The notes under the pieces were generated by a model. It was not told where the DNA came from and made no database searches. It was given only the letters and a program-made list of their open reading frames with translations. Shown here piece after piece: positions 22,196 to 34,233 of a stretch of DNA of 64,000 nt (positions are counted from its first letter, which is position 1; every line of letters begins with the position of its first letter). The position numbers were made by a program, and so were the translations under genes. Source of the DNA: Nageia nagi (Eukaryota > Pinophyta); the NCBI GenBank assembly GCA_050084985.1, contig JBITNC010000001.1:200198001-200262000 (forward strand). Reading direction: 5' to 3'.

Positions 22196-22209
22196 CCAAA
22201 GGGGAAGAT
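22196..22209 (+). other. copia polypurine tract
   Basis: CCAAAGGGGAAGAT directly before the LTR start TGTTGG at 22210, the expected plus-strand priming site. A similar purine run (ACAAAAAGGGGGAGAGAGG) lies 45 bases upstream. Confidence 0.75.
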
Positions 22210-23464
22210 TGTTGGCCTATGATGTTTTCATTGTTGTAAAAGTGACTCATGATTTAATATGTTACCATTACTATACATAACACACTATCCCACAATGCCA
22301 AAGGTGAACAAGTCTTTTAGTGTTGAATGATAATTCTTGTTGAAGTTCTTTAATGTACTAGTAATGAGGTGTTAAGTATATTTTGTTAGTATTTAAACTA
22401 CATCCTTTTTATGTAAAATAACTTGCAAGAAGTATTCCAAAACCTAGATATTTGAATCTAAGCATGTACAACAAGATTTTCTAATTGTTGTGCAAGATAT
22501 TATTTGAGAAAATATCAACCATATTTGGAAGGGCATAAATTTTGATAGGTGCATCTAATTGAGTTTATTGTTTATTCATTATATATCCCTCAAAGAGACC
22601 TTTATATATATATATATGCACCTTTCATAAAAATTTTACCTTCATTTAAGCCATTTTGGTTAGGGGCATTTTGGAGGCTCATTAGCGTAGGGGGTGTTTG
22701 GATGCAAGATTATGTTTTTCTTTCTTTAAAAGGCAAGAAAAGTAAGGGTTTGTGTAGAGAGTGTGAGAGATATTTGAATTGAATATGTTTATGTATTGAA
22801 GAAAAGAATTAAGATGCAGATATTGAGATCATTAGTGTGTAAGTATGAGTTTTGGTCTATAGTATGAGTTTGAGATTGAGATCATCAATGTGTAGAGTAT
22901 GAGTTTTGGTCCAAAGTATAAGTTTGTTGGTATGCAAGGTTTGAGAATATTGTAGATTTTTTATAGAAGCATTCAAAGAAAGAGTTTTATGGGTTAGACC
23001 ATTTAGAATATTTTGATAGGGTTTAATTATCTTCATCAGAGTTGTATGATTTTCTAGTTAGTATTGGTAAATTAGGGGATTGGTGTCTCCTTTTAGTTGG
23101 TGATGGTAAATTAGGGGATTGATATCTCATTCTAGTTAGTGTTAGTAAATTAGATGATTGGTGTCTCCTTCTAGTTGATGCTGGTAAATAAGGGGTTATG
23201 CTCCTTTTAGTGGGTGCTGGAAAATTGTTTATAAAGTTGGTGCTTTGAAAAGGATAGATTTGAATGGAAGTCCAAGCAATCATTTTTGAGGATGTAGCCA
23301 TATAGGTGAACCTCATTATATCTTACATCATGTGATGTTCCATTGATGTGCTTTATCTATTTAGTTTTAGTTTTTTGCTACATTGTTTCAAGTCTCTTAG
23401 GTTTGAAGTTTTAAATTTTAAGAAACTAATTCACCCCCCTCTCAATGTCACACATAGTTCAACA
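22210..23464 (+). repeat. copia 3' LTR (1255 bp)
   Basis: Starts TGTTGG and ends TTCAACA, giving a 5-bp terminal inverted repeat (TGTTG/CAACA). It has a TATA run at 22602-22618 and the CTAATTCACCCCCCTCTCA sequence near the end that is common in plant copia LTRs. It contains a 39-bp minisatellite. The next bases (AGTAA, 23465-23469) would be the target duplication; the other copy is not in view. Confidence 0.85.
23053..23224 (+). repeat. 39-bp minisatellite inside the copia LTR
   Basis: Four and a half units start at 23053, 23092, 23131, 23170 and about 23205. Each reads TCTAGTTAGT.TTGGTAAAT, then TAGGGGATTGGTGTCTCCT, with small differences; the spacing of the first four is exactly 39. A minus-strand ORF with a 13-residue repeat is just the translation of this array. 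Confidence 0.9.
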
Positions 23465-23499
23465 AGTAATACACTCCGTTAATTGAATTTGAATAATGA

Positions 23500-24620
23500 A
23501 AGAAATTATAAAAAATAAAAATCAAAAGTAAAATACATCATTTGTAGTTATCTTATTAATATTTTCCTTCAATACTAAGTCTCTTACTTTAAACTCCTTT
23601 GACTTGATCTTATTACCAAATGCCCTCTTTAATTTCACATGGTATACTACCTTGATTCTCTTCTCATCAAGTGATTCCAACTATTACAATCTAGCCTTCC
23701 TTGCTTCTTCATCTGATATTTCTCCTTGTAATGAAATTTGTAAGGATGACAACTCCAACTCTAATGGTACTACATCCTCATCTCCATAGACTAATGAAAA
23801 TGGTGTTACCCTAGTGGCTATTCTAATGCTTTTTTTATATTCCCAGAGTGTGTAAGGTAACTTCTCATGCCTATATATTTTATTGTGTTATCCCATGTCT
23901 TTGCAAAAATGCCTTTGATTATTTTGTTTGATGCTTCTTCTTAACCATTCCCTTGAAGATAATATACTAAAGAAAATATTTGAGTAATATGGAACTTTTT
24001 GCAAAAGACTTTCATATTCTTACATTTGAAATTTGGTCCACTATTCGTGATAAATTTTTGTGGTACCCCAAACCTTGTGATGATATTTTCAAGTAAGAAA
24101 GTAATAATCTTTTCTTATGTGACTAACTTCATTTGAATAGCTTCAATCCATTTTGTAGTAAACTCTATAGCTACAATAATGAATTCATGACCTTATCTTG
24201 AGTGTGGATTGATAAGCCCAATCAAATCTATGCCCCGTGTTGCAAATGACCATGGTGAAATTATAGAATTCAACTCTTGAGTTAGTTGTTTCTCCAAATT
24301 TGAATGCTTTTGACACTATAAATAAGTATTAACATGATTTTTATAGTCCTCCTCCATTGTAGGCCAACAGTACCCAATTCATAAGAGCTTAGTAATCAAT
24401 GCTTTGCATAGAAGTGTCCTCCACACAACCCATTATGTTCTTTATCTAATATTATTATTGTTTTATATTGTGTTATACATATCAACAAAGCTCCATCAAA
24501 TAACCTTCTGTATAACACTTCACCAATAATCACATACTTAACAACTATCCTCTTTAATCTAACATTTTCATTTCTATCAAAACTTGATGAAATTATTTGA
24601 TTTTTCAAATAATTGTAAAT
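23500..24620 (-). pseudogene. Gy3 integrase remnant
   Basis: The clearest part is 24608-24396: VKYVIIGEVLYRRLFDGALL and HNGLCGGHFYAKH, the N-terminal zinc-binding region. Core traces follow with many stops: CPNFKCKN-like text near 24030 in the TDNG position, and KVRDLVLKENINK near 23560, matching GDLVLKEN in Tat-1. Broken throughout; assigned by order and by similarity to Tat-1. Confidence 0.75.
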
Positions 24621-24739
24621 ATCAACATACCATTGCTAAGGATCACTTTCTATGTCAAGGTGGCATGTATGTACTTCATCTATATGATCAAGGTAAGAAG
24701 GTGTACCAAGCTTTTGAATCTTGAGGATAGTTTCTTCAT

Positions 24740-25495
24740 CTTCTATCTTAATTAGTGCCAATGAAGCTACACTTGCCATTGCATCTACATACTTGTTATT
24801 AGTCCTTGGGATGTTTTGAATACTATACCTATAAAACTCATCAAGTAATCTAAAAACTACTATCTATATAGCTTCAAATTCTCATCTTTAGTGTTATACA
24901 TATCATTGACTTGATTTACAACAAGATGTAAATCACCATAGATCTCCAAATCTTTTTATTTTTAGAGATATAACTTATTTCAAAACCAAAATCAAAGCTT
25001 CATATTATGAAATATTATTAGTGCACTCAAATCCAAGTTTATAAGCCATAAGAATAACCTTATTAGTAGGTGACACTAAAATAATACCTACCCCCACTCC
25101 ATAGGCACATTTTGATCCAACAAATTACTAAGTTCATGTTCTAGGTTCATCCTCCATGTAGCATATGAACTCATATAGGATCATTATCTCTTCACCATCA
25201 TATTGTTGACAACATTAAGTTAGGGTTGCACACTATTAATAGCATGCTTCTTCATCATGTTCATTCAAAAATTCTTCATACACCACTGTACCATCATTTT
25301 GAGGGAATTTTGCTATCAAATATGCAATTGCCTATCCTTTTATAAATTTTTGCTTTACCACATTGATATCAAATTCTTGCGATAGCATAAACCACTTAGA
25401 TAATATACTTGACAAATGTTGCTTTGTTATAAGATATTTCAATGGATTAACCGGGGACAACATATGTAGGGTAATATAAAAGATAATGCCTTAGT
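24740..25495 (-). pseudogene. Gy3 RNase H (3' part) and archaeal-type RNase H remnant
   Basis: Starts at the insertion edge with KLRHYLLYYPTYVV and continues SILSKWFMLSQEFDIN and KGQAIA, the end of the native RNase H. Then an archaeal-type RNase H is recognisable: FVGSKCAYGVGVG where FDGS is expected (catalytic Asp lost), YEALILVLK, and NNKYVDAMASVASLAL. The second RNase H puts Gy3 in the Tat lineage as well. Several stops. Confidence 0.8.
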
Positions 25496-27051
25496 TTTAA
25501 CGCAACTCAAACTTTCACCATCTAAAACCCCTAAATTTAGGACCAATTTTTTTTAATCGCTTATTGATTTGTTAGCTTCTCAAGATTTACTATTTATGGA
25601 CTTATATCCCACATGTATTACATATTGAGACCTTATTGACTTTATTTGGTCCTTGTCCTTTATAATTACAAGGGTATGTTCACTAGGTATTTTGTTTACG
25701 AGTAGATACTCCTAATAATCATGCCCTAGTTTTTAGTTAAATGAGATATTAAACTTTATTACCTAAATAAAGTTCACTATATTCTATCGTACACTTATAT
25801 TTGAGAAAGTGTACTTATCACATCATAAGGATTTAATAACACTAGTTTAAAATCTTTATTCGAGAAATCTTATGATTTAGATCCCATTACAATCCCAAGC
25901 ATCCCAAATATTTCCTATAGTATCCCCAAACTATCCCATTTCTTTTGATTTGATCCTATTTATTCCCAAAGGGTTCCTAACATTTCCTTTATGGTCCTAA
26001 ATCTAAATTTGGATCCGTATGACTAATTTGGGATCCTTTCTAAACATTTGGGATGATAGTGGATTTATTTAAGGTTCTTATTTCTTACTGATCCCTTAGA
26101 CCGTTGTATAGGCATTTGAATAATATTCATTAATTAACCATAATCCACTTTGGTTTCATATGTGAGGTCATGTAAGTTGGTATTTTCTAATCCTAGTTTT
26201 CCCACTTCATTCATTTATGTATTTTGTAAACTGTAAACCCATTAGATTGCAAAGTTAACAATTCATTCAATAAGCAAGAAATAGTTAATTTAATCAACTA
26301 AAGCATCTCATTTAAATATAATCCAAACATACAATAGGTGAAAATACCTTTCTTACATGAGTTATTACAATGAGAGAATTTACATAGTCTTGTAGTAAAA
26401 TTTGGAAGCACAACCCTAAAATATGTCATTAGTACATAGAAAATCATCTTCGTATTTGTCTTGAATTCTTTATACATACTATACTATGTACCATTGATCA
26501 TATAATGAGATAAATACTAATCATGGATGAATCCAATACTTTTCAAAATGATTTTAAATAATGCAAAGATCATAACCTTTGGCATATTGATTAGCTTTTC
26601 TTCTTGCTAACCTCCTTATTACATTCAATGTCAAGTAACAACATATACATCATTTGAAACCTCTTTTGATCATGAGATCTATAGTGAGAATGGGTCTTTT
26701 TATTTACTCGTACAATCTTCTTTTCATGTACCCTCTAAAGTTTCCATGAGTGAGTGGTCATAGGTACTAGGAAAGATTTGTGAGCATGGAGGATCAAGAC
26801 AACTCATCATTCTTTGGACCTCAATGCATATGTACAAACTAATTTAACACATCATCAATTAAAATTTATCTTATTTGTAGTCTCAAAAGGTTTTACACTT
26901 TTTATAAAGCTACCTCTCTTCCTTGACCATAGAGTGGACTTAAAAAAACATAGTCAAGAACCTTTTAGTAAAATCCGTAGTTTCAATTAATAGTAAAATT
27001 CCATACTCAAACATATAACTATGAAAATATTATCCACTATCTTTAAATTTT

Positions 27052-27053
<2 letters not shown>

Positions 27054-27106
<53 letters not shown>
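27054..27106. repeat. (TA)n microsatellite
   Basis: An uninterrupted TA dinucleotide run of about 26 units followed by CACATACATA. It lies inside the 4.64-kb insertion. Minus-strand ORFs with Tyr-Ile repeats are translations of it. Confidence 0.95.
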
Positions 27107-27112
<6 letters not shown>

Positions 27113-28729
27113 CATATTCAAGTATACAATAACTCTTAAAAGCTTTACTAAACCTCCTAACAAAATATTTATACTTTTCATAATAAAAGTCTAGTAGTAG
27201 TTCCTTTAAACTAGCACTAGTCCAAATCAAATACTTTGTAGAGTAAATATCTATATCGATCACTTATATTATAAAGGATTTCAAAATGGTTTATTAAAAA
27301 AAAATCAATTATTTGTTCAACACAATGACTTAATCAACATAGTTCCATGGATCTATAGTTGATTAAGTTACCATATAATCTATGAAATGAAAACCAAAAA
27401 GAAGTTGAACTGGTCTTGTTAGTTTCTCAAGGAAAGTTCCAAATAAATATTAAAAATAAAACCAAACTCATCATTCTTTAGCAGTAATCTCTTAGCAAGC
27501 ACCATGATGGAACTCTAGAAAAGGAGAGGTTTATAAATATTTATAATAGAGCATTACTATGATGGGAGATCAAGAAAAAATGGATGGCTTTTTAAGCAAG
27601 ACTCTCTATTCATTACTCCCTTGGCATACCATAATGATAGGAATTTTAGATGATGTTTTATTGAAAATTAATAAGCTAAACTCTGTATCTATTAAATACG
27701 TAATGCCTAATATGGTGGGCAATATTCAAAATAGGATATGCACCAAATAATTTCTCTAAAAAACTACGAGACCTTTGAGTAAAAAAAATGATTGCCAAAT
27801 GTAAAACTAAACTTTGCATTCTCTGCGAGCATAGTCTCTAACACCATACATTACGACCCTTGCTAGTTATCTTTCGATAGGCGCTCCAATGGGATTTATA
27901 GAAAAAAAGATGTGTATAGCATAGTTTGTTGAGAAAAATCCCCTCATCCTCTCTTATTATTATTAAAAGAATAATATCGTATTGGAATCTACAACTTTTT
28001 CCAATGTATCTCTAAAAATATTACGATGAGATCTCTGAGTAGTTTTCTAAAGCTAATGCATTGATTGGAAAGCCAACTTGCCACGATGGGGCTCTAAATA
28101 TTTGATCAAGCTAAACGTATGGTTTTTGTCATCCTTTCATATACATAGTCTACTTGGGAGGAGTATAATACATAAATAAAAACTCAAAATTTGTTAATAG
28201 TTTTGGTCAGGGATCTCATCTAATGTAGTTCTTCGGATATTACTCTTGACGCAGAGTTTTGGATGCATTTGAAGATCTTATAAGAATTATTTATGGAATG
28301 TACTATTAGACATCATCTCATGGATCGTAAATAATACTACGATATGTGCTAGATATTTTGCGTAGTTTCAAAAGTAAAATAGTGCAATAATCACTATGTA
28401 TACTCCAAATGAATAAATATGAGGGGTATTTGACTTCAATGTCCAAAGGAGCAATGCGCAGTCTAAACAAACATACATAATGAGCATAGGTTTTTGCATA
28501 GGTTGTATACTTTATCCAAATATCTGGTGGAGGGCCCTATAAATTCCCAAAGGATCTAGAATCATATAGTTGCATAGATAACTTTTTCAATCCTTTATCC
28601 GCAGTCCTTTCGATGTGTCAGATTTAAAATATAGTAAGGGGTGTGAACAATCTAATAGTAATGGATTGATTTTTTTTCAAATCCATTAATGTACCTATGA
28701 AAAATATTATTAATTACTTTTTTTGATAG

Positions 28730-28755
28730 GAATTCACCTAGGGATGGGTGAATTC
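28730..28755. other. 9-bp inverted repeat GAATTCACC / GGTGAATTC
   Basis: Perfect 9-bp arms separated by eight bases within the 4.64-kb insertion. On minus it reads as GAATTCACCCATCCCTAGG then TGAATTC, similar in style to the ends of some plant LTRs, so it may mark an LTR end (about 1.4 kb from the right terminus). Not confirmed. Confidence 0.4.
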
Positions 28756-30141
28756 ATAAAATATAATTCAAAAATTCATTCCTTTTAGCATTCAAGCAGT
28801 TCTTCTATGAGTTTTGATGATTCGACTAGTCATCACTTTTTTTATAATAAATTAAATAAGTACTAGTCATGACCTTTCATACTATTCAATAAAGTTAAAA
28901 TAATGATAGTGACTCTTTTCATTTACAATTATACAAGAGTACAATATTTCACATGTAAGATTAACAAGAGCTCCAAAAAGGTATTTTTTCAAAGTACTTG
29001 AATAGTAATATTATCATAAATATTTAATGAACCACTCTTTATTCAATCAAACTATAATAAATGCAAATCAAATCACATCATATCCAAGCAATTTTACAAA
29101 ACTTTACATGTAAGAATAGCACATAATTCCAAAGAAGTCCCTTCCCAAAGTATTTTACTAGTAAATTAAATGAACCTATCTTTCTTCTAAGTATAAATAC
29201 AATATACTCACAATCTAACCAAGCATTTTTGACCAAATATGCAAAATGTAAGAGAGAAAGTACCTGAACTTAAAAGGAGGGAATCTTTTTCTCCATAGGA
29301 CTCTAAACTAGAGTTCTTAGAAAGAATAAGAGAGAATGTCTATTCCTCTAAAAGTCCTTAATATTTATAGGACAAATAGGGCTAATCCTTCCAAGAAAAG
29401 ACTTATTGTTCCATTCCATCACATTTATATATAAGGTGGAGATGTTTATATTTTTGTAAAGGTTTTGGGACATCTACAAGGCTTTATTTCAAATCATTTG
29501 CACCTACCATAAAATAATAATTTAGGTGGGGTTGAGAACTCAATTATTTTTGGAGGTGCCAAAGTAATCTAATTATAAAGAAAAGACAAGTGTTCTTTCT
29601 TACCTCTAAGTTTAGTTTTTATTATTTGTTACTAATATATTTGGTTAAAATTCAAATTTCAATCAATGGAATATTATTTATAATTAGTCAATAAACTTTT
29701 GAAAATGCACATCAAACTTTTTAACACACATCTATTACTTGCAATGTTTACTTCATCCTATAAAATAAATTTATTAGTTCACATTCACATTCGCATATAG
29801 AGGCATTATCGAAAACATAGTTTTAATGTGCATTTATATGATTTATGAGGGGTACTTATGAGTCTATCAACAATTCAATACCAATCATCTTCTTGCTCTT
29901 ACCAATCCATTCCTTTAACCACTTATCCTTGTTTCTTGGGATCTCCATCATGGTTCCTTTGCTAGATCAACTTGTTACCTACATCACACAAAATCTTGAA
30001 TCCAACATCAAATCGATACAAATAATACATATCTCCACTTAAAATTCATTATCAAATAGTAATAATTCAAACATAGTTTCATTCACATTCCCAATGATGC
30101 CTGAGGTCAAATAGTGTCATTGGGTGGGTCGTTACATTAAT

Positions 30142-31264
30142 TTTTCTGTAGCAAAAACAAAACCAAAACAAAGCTTTTCCATGGGTATATATCTTGTTTC
30201 ATAATAAATGAAAGTTTTGCTAAGATAATATATTACTCTTTCTTTATTTTCATCATCTTTCTAATACAAAAATTCCTCCAAGGCATATAATGTTGCTAAT
30301 ATATAAAGATATGTTGTTTTTCAAAATCCATGGGAACTAAGATAGGAGGATTTAACAAATACTATTTTATATCTTCAAATGCCTTTTAACACTTATCAAA
30401 CTATACAAACTTAAAATCCTTTTTCAACAAACGAGGAAACGACCTACATTTATCCCAAAGTTGAGAAATAAATCTTCGTATCAAATTTATTTTTCCTTGG
30501 AGGCTCCTTTGTTGTTTGAGATTTGTTGGAGTAGGCATATTCACTATAGCATTTACCTTCTTAGGATCGACTTCAATACCCCTTTTTGAAATCATAAAAT
30601 TAAGCAATTTTTTTGAAGTAACACCAAAAACAAATTTTTAAGGTTTTATTCTAAGCTTGTACCTTTTAAGAATAATAAATACCTCTTTAAGGAGCTCCAA
30701 ATGATATTTTCCTTATTTTTATTTAACCAAGATATCATCAACATACACCTCCATAGTTTTGTGAATATGCTCATGGAACATGGAAACCATAGCTCTTTGG
30801 TGAGTGGCACCTATATTTGTCAATCCAAAGGGTATAACCTTTCAACAAAAATTTTCCCATGGTGTAGTAAAAGTAGTCTTGTGTTGATCAACTAGATTGA
30901 TTACTATTTGATTATATCTTGAAAATCCATCCATGAAAGATAAAGTATCATAAGCAACAATACTATCCACAATCATATCAATGTTTGAAAATGGAAAGTC
31001 ATATTTTAGGAAAACATTATTGATATCATGGAAATTAGTGCAAAATTTGATTTATTTAGTAGGTATAGTGATAGGGACAATATTCTCCATCCATTCTGAA
31101 TAATCAATTGATTTAATAAACTCAACATTAAAATATTTTTCAATTTCTTTCTTAACTAATAATGCCTTGAAAGGATGCATCTTTCTTAGTTTTTGTTTAA
31201 TTGGATTAGCTCCATATCTAAGTGGCAAGTTATGCATAGAAAATGATGTATCTAAACCAAGCAT
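30142..31264 (-). pseudogene. Gy3 reverse transcriptase and start of RNase H
   Basis: Reads MLGLDTSFSMHNLPL, KQKLRKMHP, then FHDIN, FMDGFSRYNQI, the YVDDILVK catalytic box near 30735, MISKRGIEVDPKKVNAIV and SLQGKINLIRRFISQLW, ending in FGFVFATEK at the insertion edge. The catalytic YVDD is intact but the frame is cut by stops, including one after the DDILVK box. Very similar in order and motifs to Tat-1 RT. Confidence 0.88.
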
Positions 31265-31746
31265 ATCAATATAAGATCATGCAAAGTTTTTATAATGCTC
31301 AGTAAACTTGTGTTTGTAACTTTTTTATTAAGGAGTTGGAAGGGCTGCTCCAATTTTGACCAATCTTTTTCATCACTTATTCCGATATTAACTTCTTCTA
31401 GTTCTTTAGTTGGGAATGTTAATTCCTTCTTTTTCTCTAGCAACAAAGGAAACTCTTCTAATTCATGTATGTCACCTGTATCATCATCTCCTTGCTAAAC
31501 CTAAAATAATTCATTGAAATTTACTTCTTGTACAAAATATACATACTCATTAAGAATATAACTTGTATTCTTTTTCTCATTAGATCTAGGCAATTCTGAA
31601 TGTAACCCCAAGTATTTTAATATATCATCATCAATATTGAAGCAATCAAACTCAAGTGGTATAGTATCATCAATCCATAAATTTTTATCCATATCATCAA
31701 AAAGCTCAATCAAATTACATTCTTTGCTAAACTTGATAGGTCCCAT
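31265..31746 (-). pseudogene. Gy3 protease-RT linker
   Basis: Acidic segment (KNLWIDDTIPLEFDCFNIDDD, LEEFPLLLEKKKELT) between protease and RT, with a stop near 31500. Same position as the linker of Tat-1; no domain recognised. Non-coding or unreadable sequence fills 31747-32067. Confidence 0.6.
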
Positions 31747-32067
31747 TTTTATTTTGTATTCTAATCACTACCCAATCCATTCTTAGTTTTTTAATCTCCT
31801 AAAGTAATAAGAAAAGAAGACATACCTATTTCATATTTACTTAAACCCCCTCCTTTACATTTGTATTTTTATATCATGTACTTGTGAACAAAAGGAGATA
31901 GAAAGGTTTCACCCGTTATGTTTATCGCATGATCTTTTGCTTATGTCTTTGGACTAAGTAATACCATTGCTGTAGAGTAAGATCCTTCATCATTTTCACT
32001 ATTTTCACATTATTGGTAGCTATAGCATGCTGCTAATGGCCATAGACACTTAGAAGTTTTAGTCATC

Positions 32068-32660
32068 CTAAGTCTTTAATGGATAATAACAGATCAAAGT
32101 TTTCAATTTTGTATGTTTCCATTTCTGTCTTTGTAATCCAAGGTTATTTTTTGATTTTACCATTGATTCATTTACTTCTAAAGGTATATTTTCATATATA
32201 GGAAAATTCATTGTGAATTCCTTCGTATTACCTACATTACATAAGGCATATGGTTTTGGATGACCTATTACTATATACACTTTACCTAGATATTCAAATT
32301 TCAGTTTGCTATGTACTATAAATGGTATTGTATCCATATCATGAAGTTAAGATCTTCCTAACAATAAATTATATGATAATTTTCAATTCACAACCTAAAA
32401 TTGAGTTTCAATTATTCTGACTCCTATTGTGATCAAAATTGTAGCTATCCCAACTAGGTTTTTGGATGAACTATCATATGTCCTAATTCTGAATGTAGCT
32501 TCTTCTAAGGAAGGTATCTCTACACCTTTTTCTTGAAGTTGTATCAAACATTTGTGAGAACATATATGAATAGTTGGTCCATTATCTACCAATGTTCTTT
32601 TTATCTTCCATCCATCAATCATAGGTGTGATATATAAAGCTAAGCATATCATAAGAAGTT
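32068..32660 (-). pseudogene. Gy3 aspartic protease
   Basis: The active-site stretch is TLVDNGPTIHICSH at about 32610-32570 (D-N-G in place of D-T/S-G), followed by RTYDSSSKNLVGIATILITI and, after a stop, YNLLLGRS and MDTIPFIVHSKLKFEY, a typical gypsy protease C-terminal half. It lies between gag and the RT linker as expected. Confidence 0.8.
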
Positions 32661-32868
32661 TTTTATTAAGCTTTTAGATCTATAAAATGAAATCACATCA
32701 CATTCCTTAATAGATCTAAGTTTTTCTGAAAATATGGCAATAGTCATATTGGTAGGGACTATTTCTTTTTTCAACAAAGCATATAATATCTCCCTATGTG
32801 TTTTATATGTAGAAATGAGATCATACAAGTTAATCTTAGCAGAAGTAGTTTTCAATTGCTAAATCATG

Positions 32869-33960
32869 GTGTAAATTTTTGGATCGAGTGAAACTTATTT
32901 GTTCATTAGTAATCAGATTTGAAATATGCTTTGGACATACCTTTCGTAATCCAACACAAACCTCCTTATCAACTAAAATTATGTTCACTATTACTTTTGG
33001 ATTTGATTCTTTCTAATCAATTTCATATATTCCTTGAGTAATAGGATCAAAAATCATTAACTTTAATATTTTACAAAAATTTGTAGCATGACCTCTTCTT
33101 TGATGATAAGTGCAATAAGCATCAAATTTTCCCATAAGAATATTATCATCTTGTGTTGTTTTCACTAATGGATACAATAAACCTCTTTTCATCGAATCTT
33201 TTAGAATAAACTTTGATTGAATTATAAATGTATACCTTATTTCTTTTATCATAACTGATCTTATTAATGTAAGAGGAGTTCCAGGTGTATTAGTCATATT
33301 CACTATCTTATCTTCTTTTTTTGTATATGTTCTTTGATTCTCCTTAATGTAAAGAGTATATGTATACTTGAGATCTACTAACTCAAGCAATTTGTTTTTT
33401 TTTTTTGCAATAATTCTTGTACTAATACTCCAAGTCCAATATTCTTATTACTTGGAGCATTCAAGTTAATGATTGATAAAATAGAATCTCTAAATATACC
33501 ATAAATTGCATAGTCATCTAATTTTCTATGAATAGATTGCCATACCTTTTTGAACATAGGAATATACTTCTCTAGGGTTTCATTACTTCCTTGGTGCATT
33601 GCACATAATTCTATAATAGTCCCTTTCTCTTTAATATTATACTTATATTGACCCATGAAGAATTTCACCAATGACTTGAATGAATCTATTGACCCCTCTA
33701 GAAAATTGTAGAACCATTCACTAGTGTAACCTTTTAAAATCCTTGGGAAAAATATGACCATCAACTTCTTCTTTAGTCCTAGTTTTAGTAAGCACTCCTC
33801 CTAAAAGCTAATAAGATGTTTCTTTGAATCTTGTTTACCATTGAACATGTTGAACTTGGGAGCCTTGTGATCAGTTGTTAGGGTAAAATTATAGATATCC
33901 TTCAACAAGGGTGATATGAAAACACCATCATAAACCTCTTCTTTTTGCTATAATCTATTC
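32869..33960 (-). pseudogene. Gy3 gag
   Basis: Reads KAPKFNMFNGKQDSKKHLIS, then MVIFFPRILKGYTSEWFYNF, IELCAMHQGSNETLEKYIPM and a nucleocapsid knuckle YCTYHQRRGHATNFC (33100-33060), C-x2-H-x3-GH-x4-C. Two frames are used with stops between. 33961-34220 upstream is leader with no ORF. The gag core is only distantly like that of Tat-1. Confidence 0.82.
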
Positions 33961-34221
33961 CTATTCTCAAGATTAGTTAACCTTACCATTATAGTGGGAT
34001 CTAGAATTGAAAATGAATTACTACCAGAGCTTTGTATTAAAGCTATTTTTCTATGTAGATCTTACAATTCTTTATTTAGTGTGCTATCTACACTAGAGCT
34101 TGTTCCATTTTTATGCCATTGATAGCATAAAAATAGTATATGAACATTGCTAACAACATATATCCTTTACAAAAATCTCATGAGATCTTACCGATAGGGA
34201 AAGATTAATTGAAATAGTTAG

Positions 34222-34230
34222 GTTCACCAA
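34222..34230 (-). other. Gy3 primer-binding site
   Basis: Minus TGGTGAACC, three bases (TTT) inside the LTR end. Element B has the same site and spacing at 43825. The tRNA is not identified. Confidence 0.65.
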
Positions 34231-34233
34231 AAT

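Larger units (their letters stand above)
17566..23464 (+). mobile_element. Ty1/copia element, 5' part lost
   Basis: Order on plus: pre-integrase region, integrase, RT, RNase H, a long non-coding stretch, PPT and a 3' LTR. Integrase before RT is the copia order. It begins abruptly in coding sequence at the edge of the Tat-1 LTR, so Tat-1 inserted into it; gag, protease and 5' LTR would be to the left but are not seen at 1-4300. The right end abuts the integrase C-terminus of Gy3, so copia had inserted into Gy3. Decay is heavy, with many stops. Confidence 0.85.
25496..30136. mobile_element. 4.64-kb uncharacterised insertion in Gy3 RNase H
   Basis: It splits the RNase H reading exactly between ATEK (30150) and LRHY (25490). 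The flanking pentamers are TTAGT (25491-25495) and TTAAT (30137-30141), one mismatch, as expected for an old 5-bp target duplication. On the minus strand the right end is TGTAACGACCC and the left end GTTAAA, close to the inverted GTTACA. About 770 bases in from the right end a TATA box (CCTATAAATATTAAG, near 29365) is seen on minus. This looks like an LTR-type element on minus, but I cannot find a second LTR or any recognisable coding domain; a plus-strand 63-codon ORF (27559-27750) has no feature I know. Confidence 0.65.

Noticed and set aside
23023-23316. 97-codon ORF with a 13-residue repeat (SPNLPSPTKRRHQ)
   Set aside because: The repeat is the 39-bp minisatellite of the copia LTR read on minus; 39 is a multiple of 3, so the frame stays open by chance.
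27054-27263. Tyr-Ile repeat ORFs on minus
   Set aside because: They are the (TA)n microsatellite read as codons.
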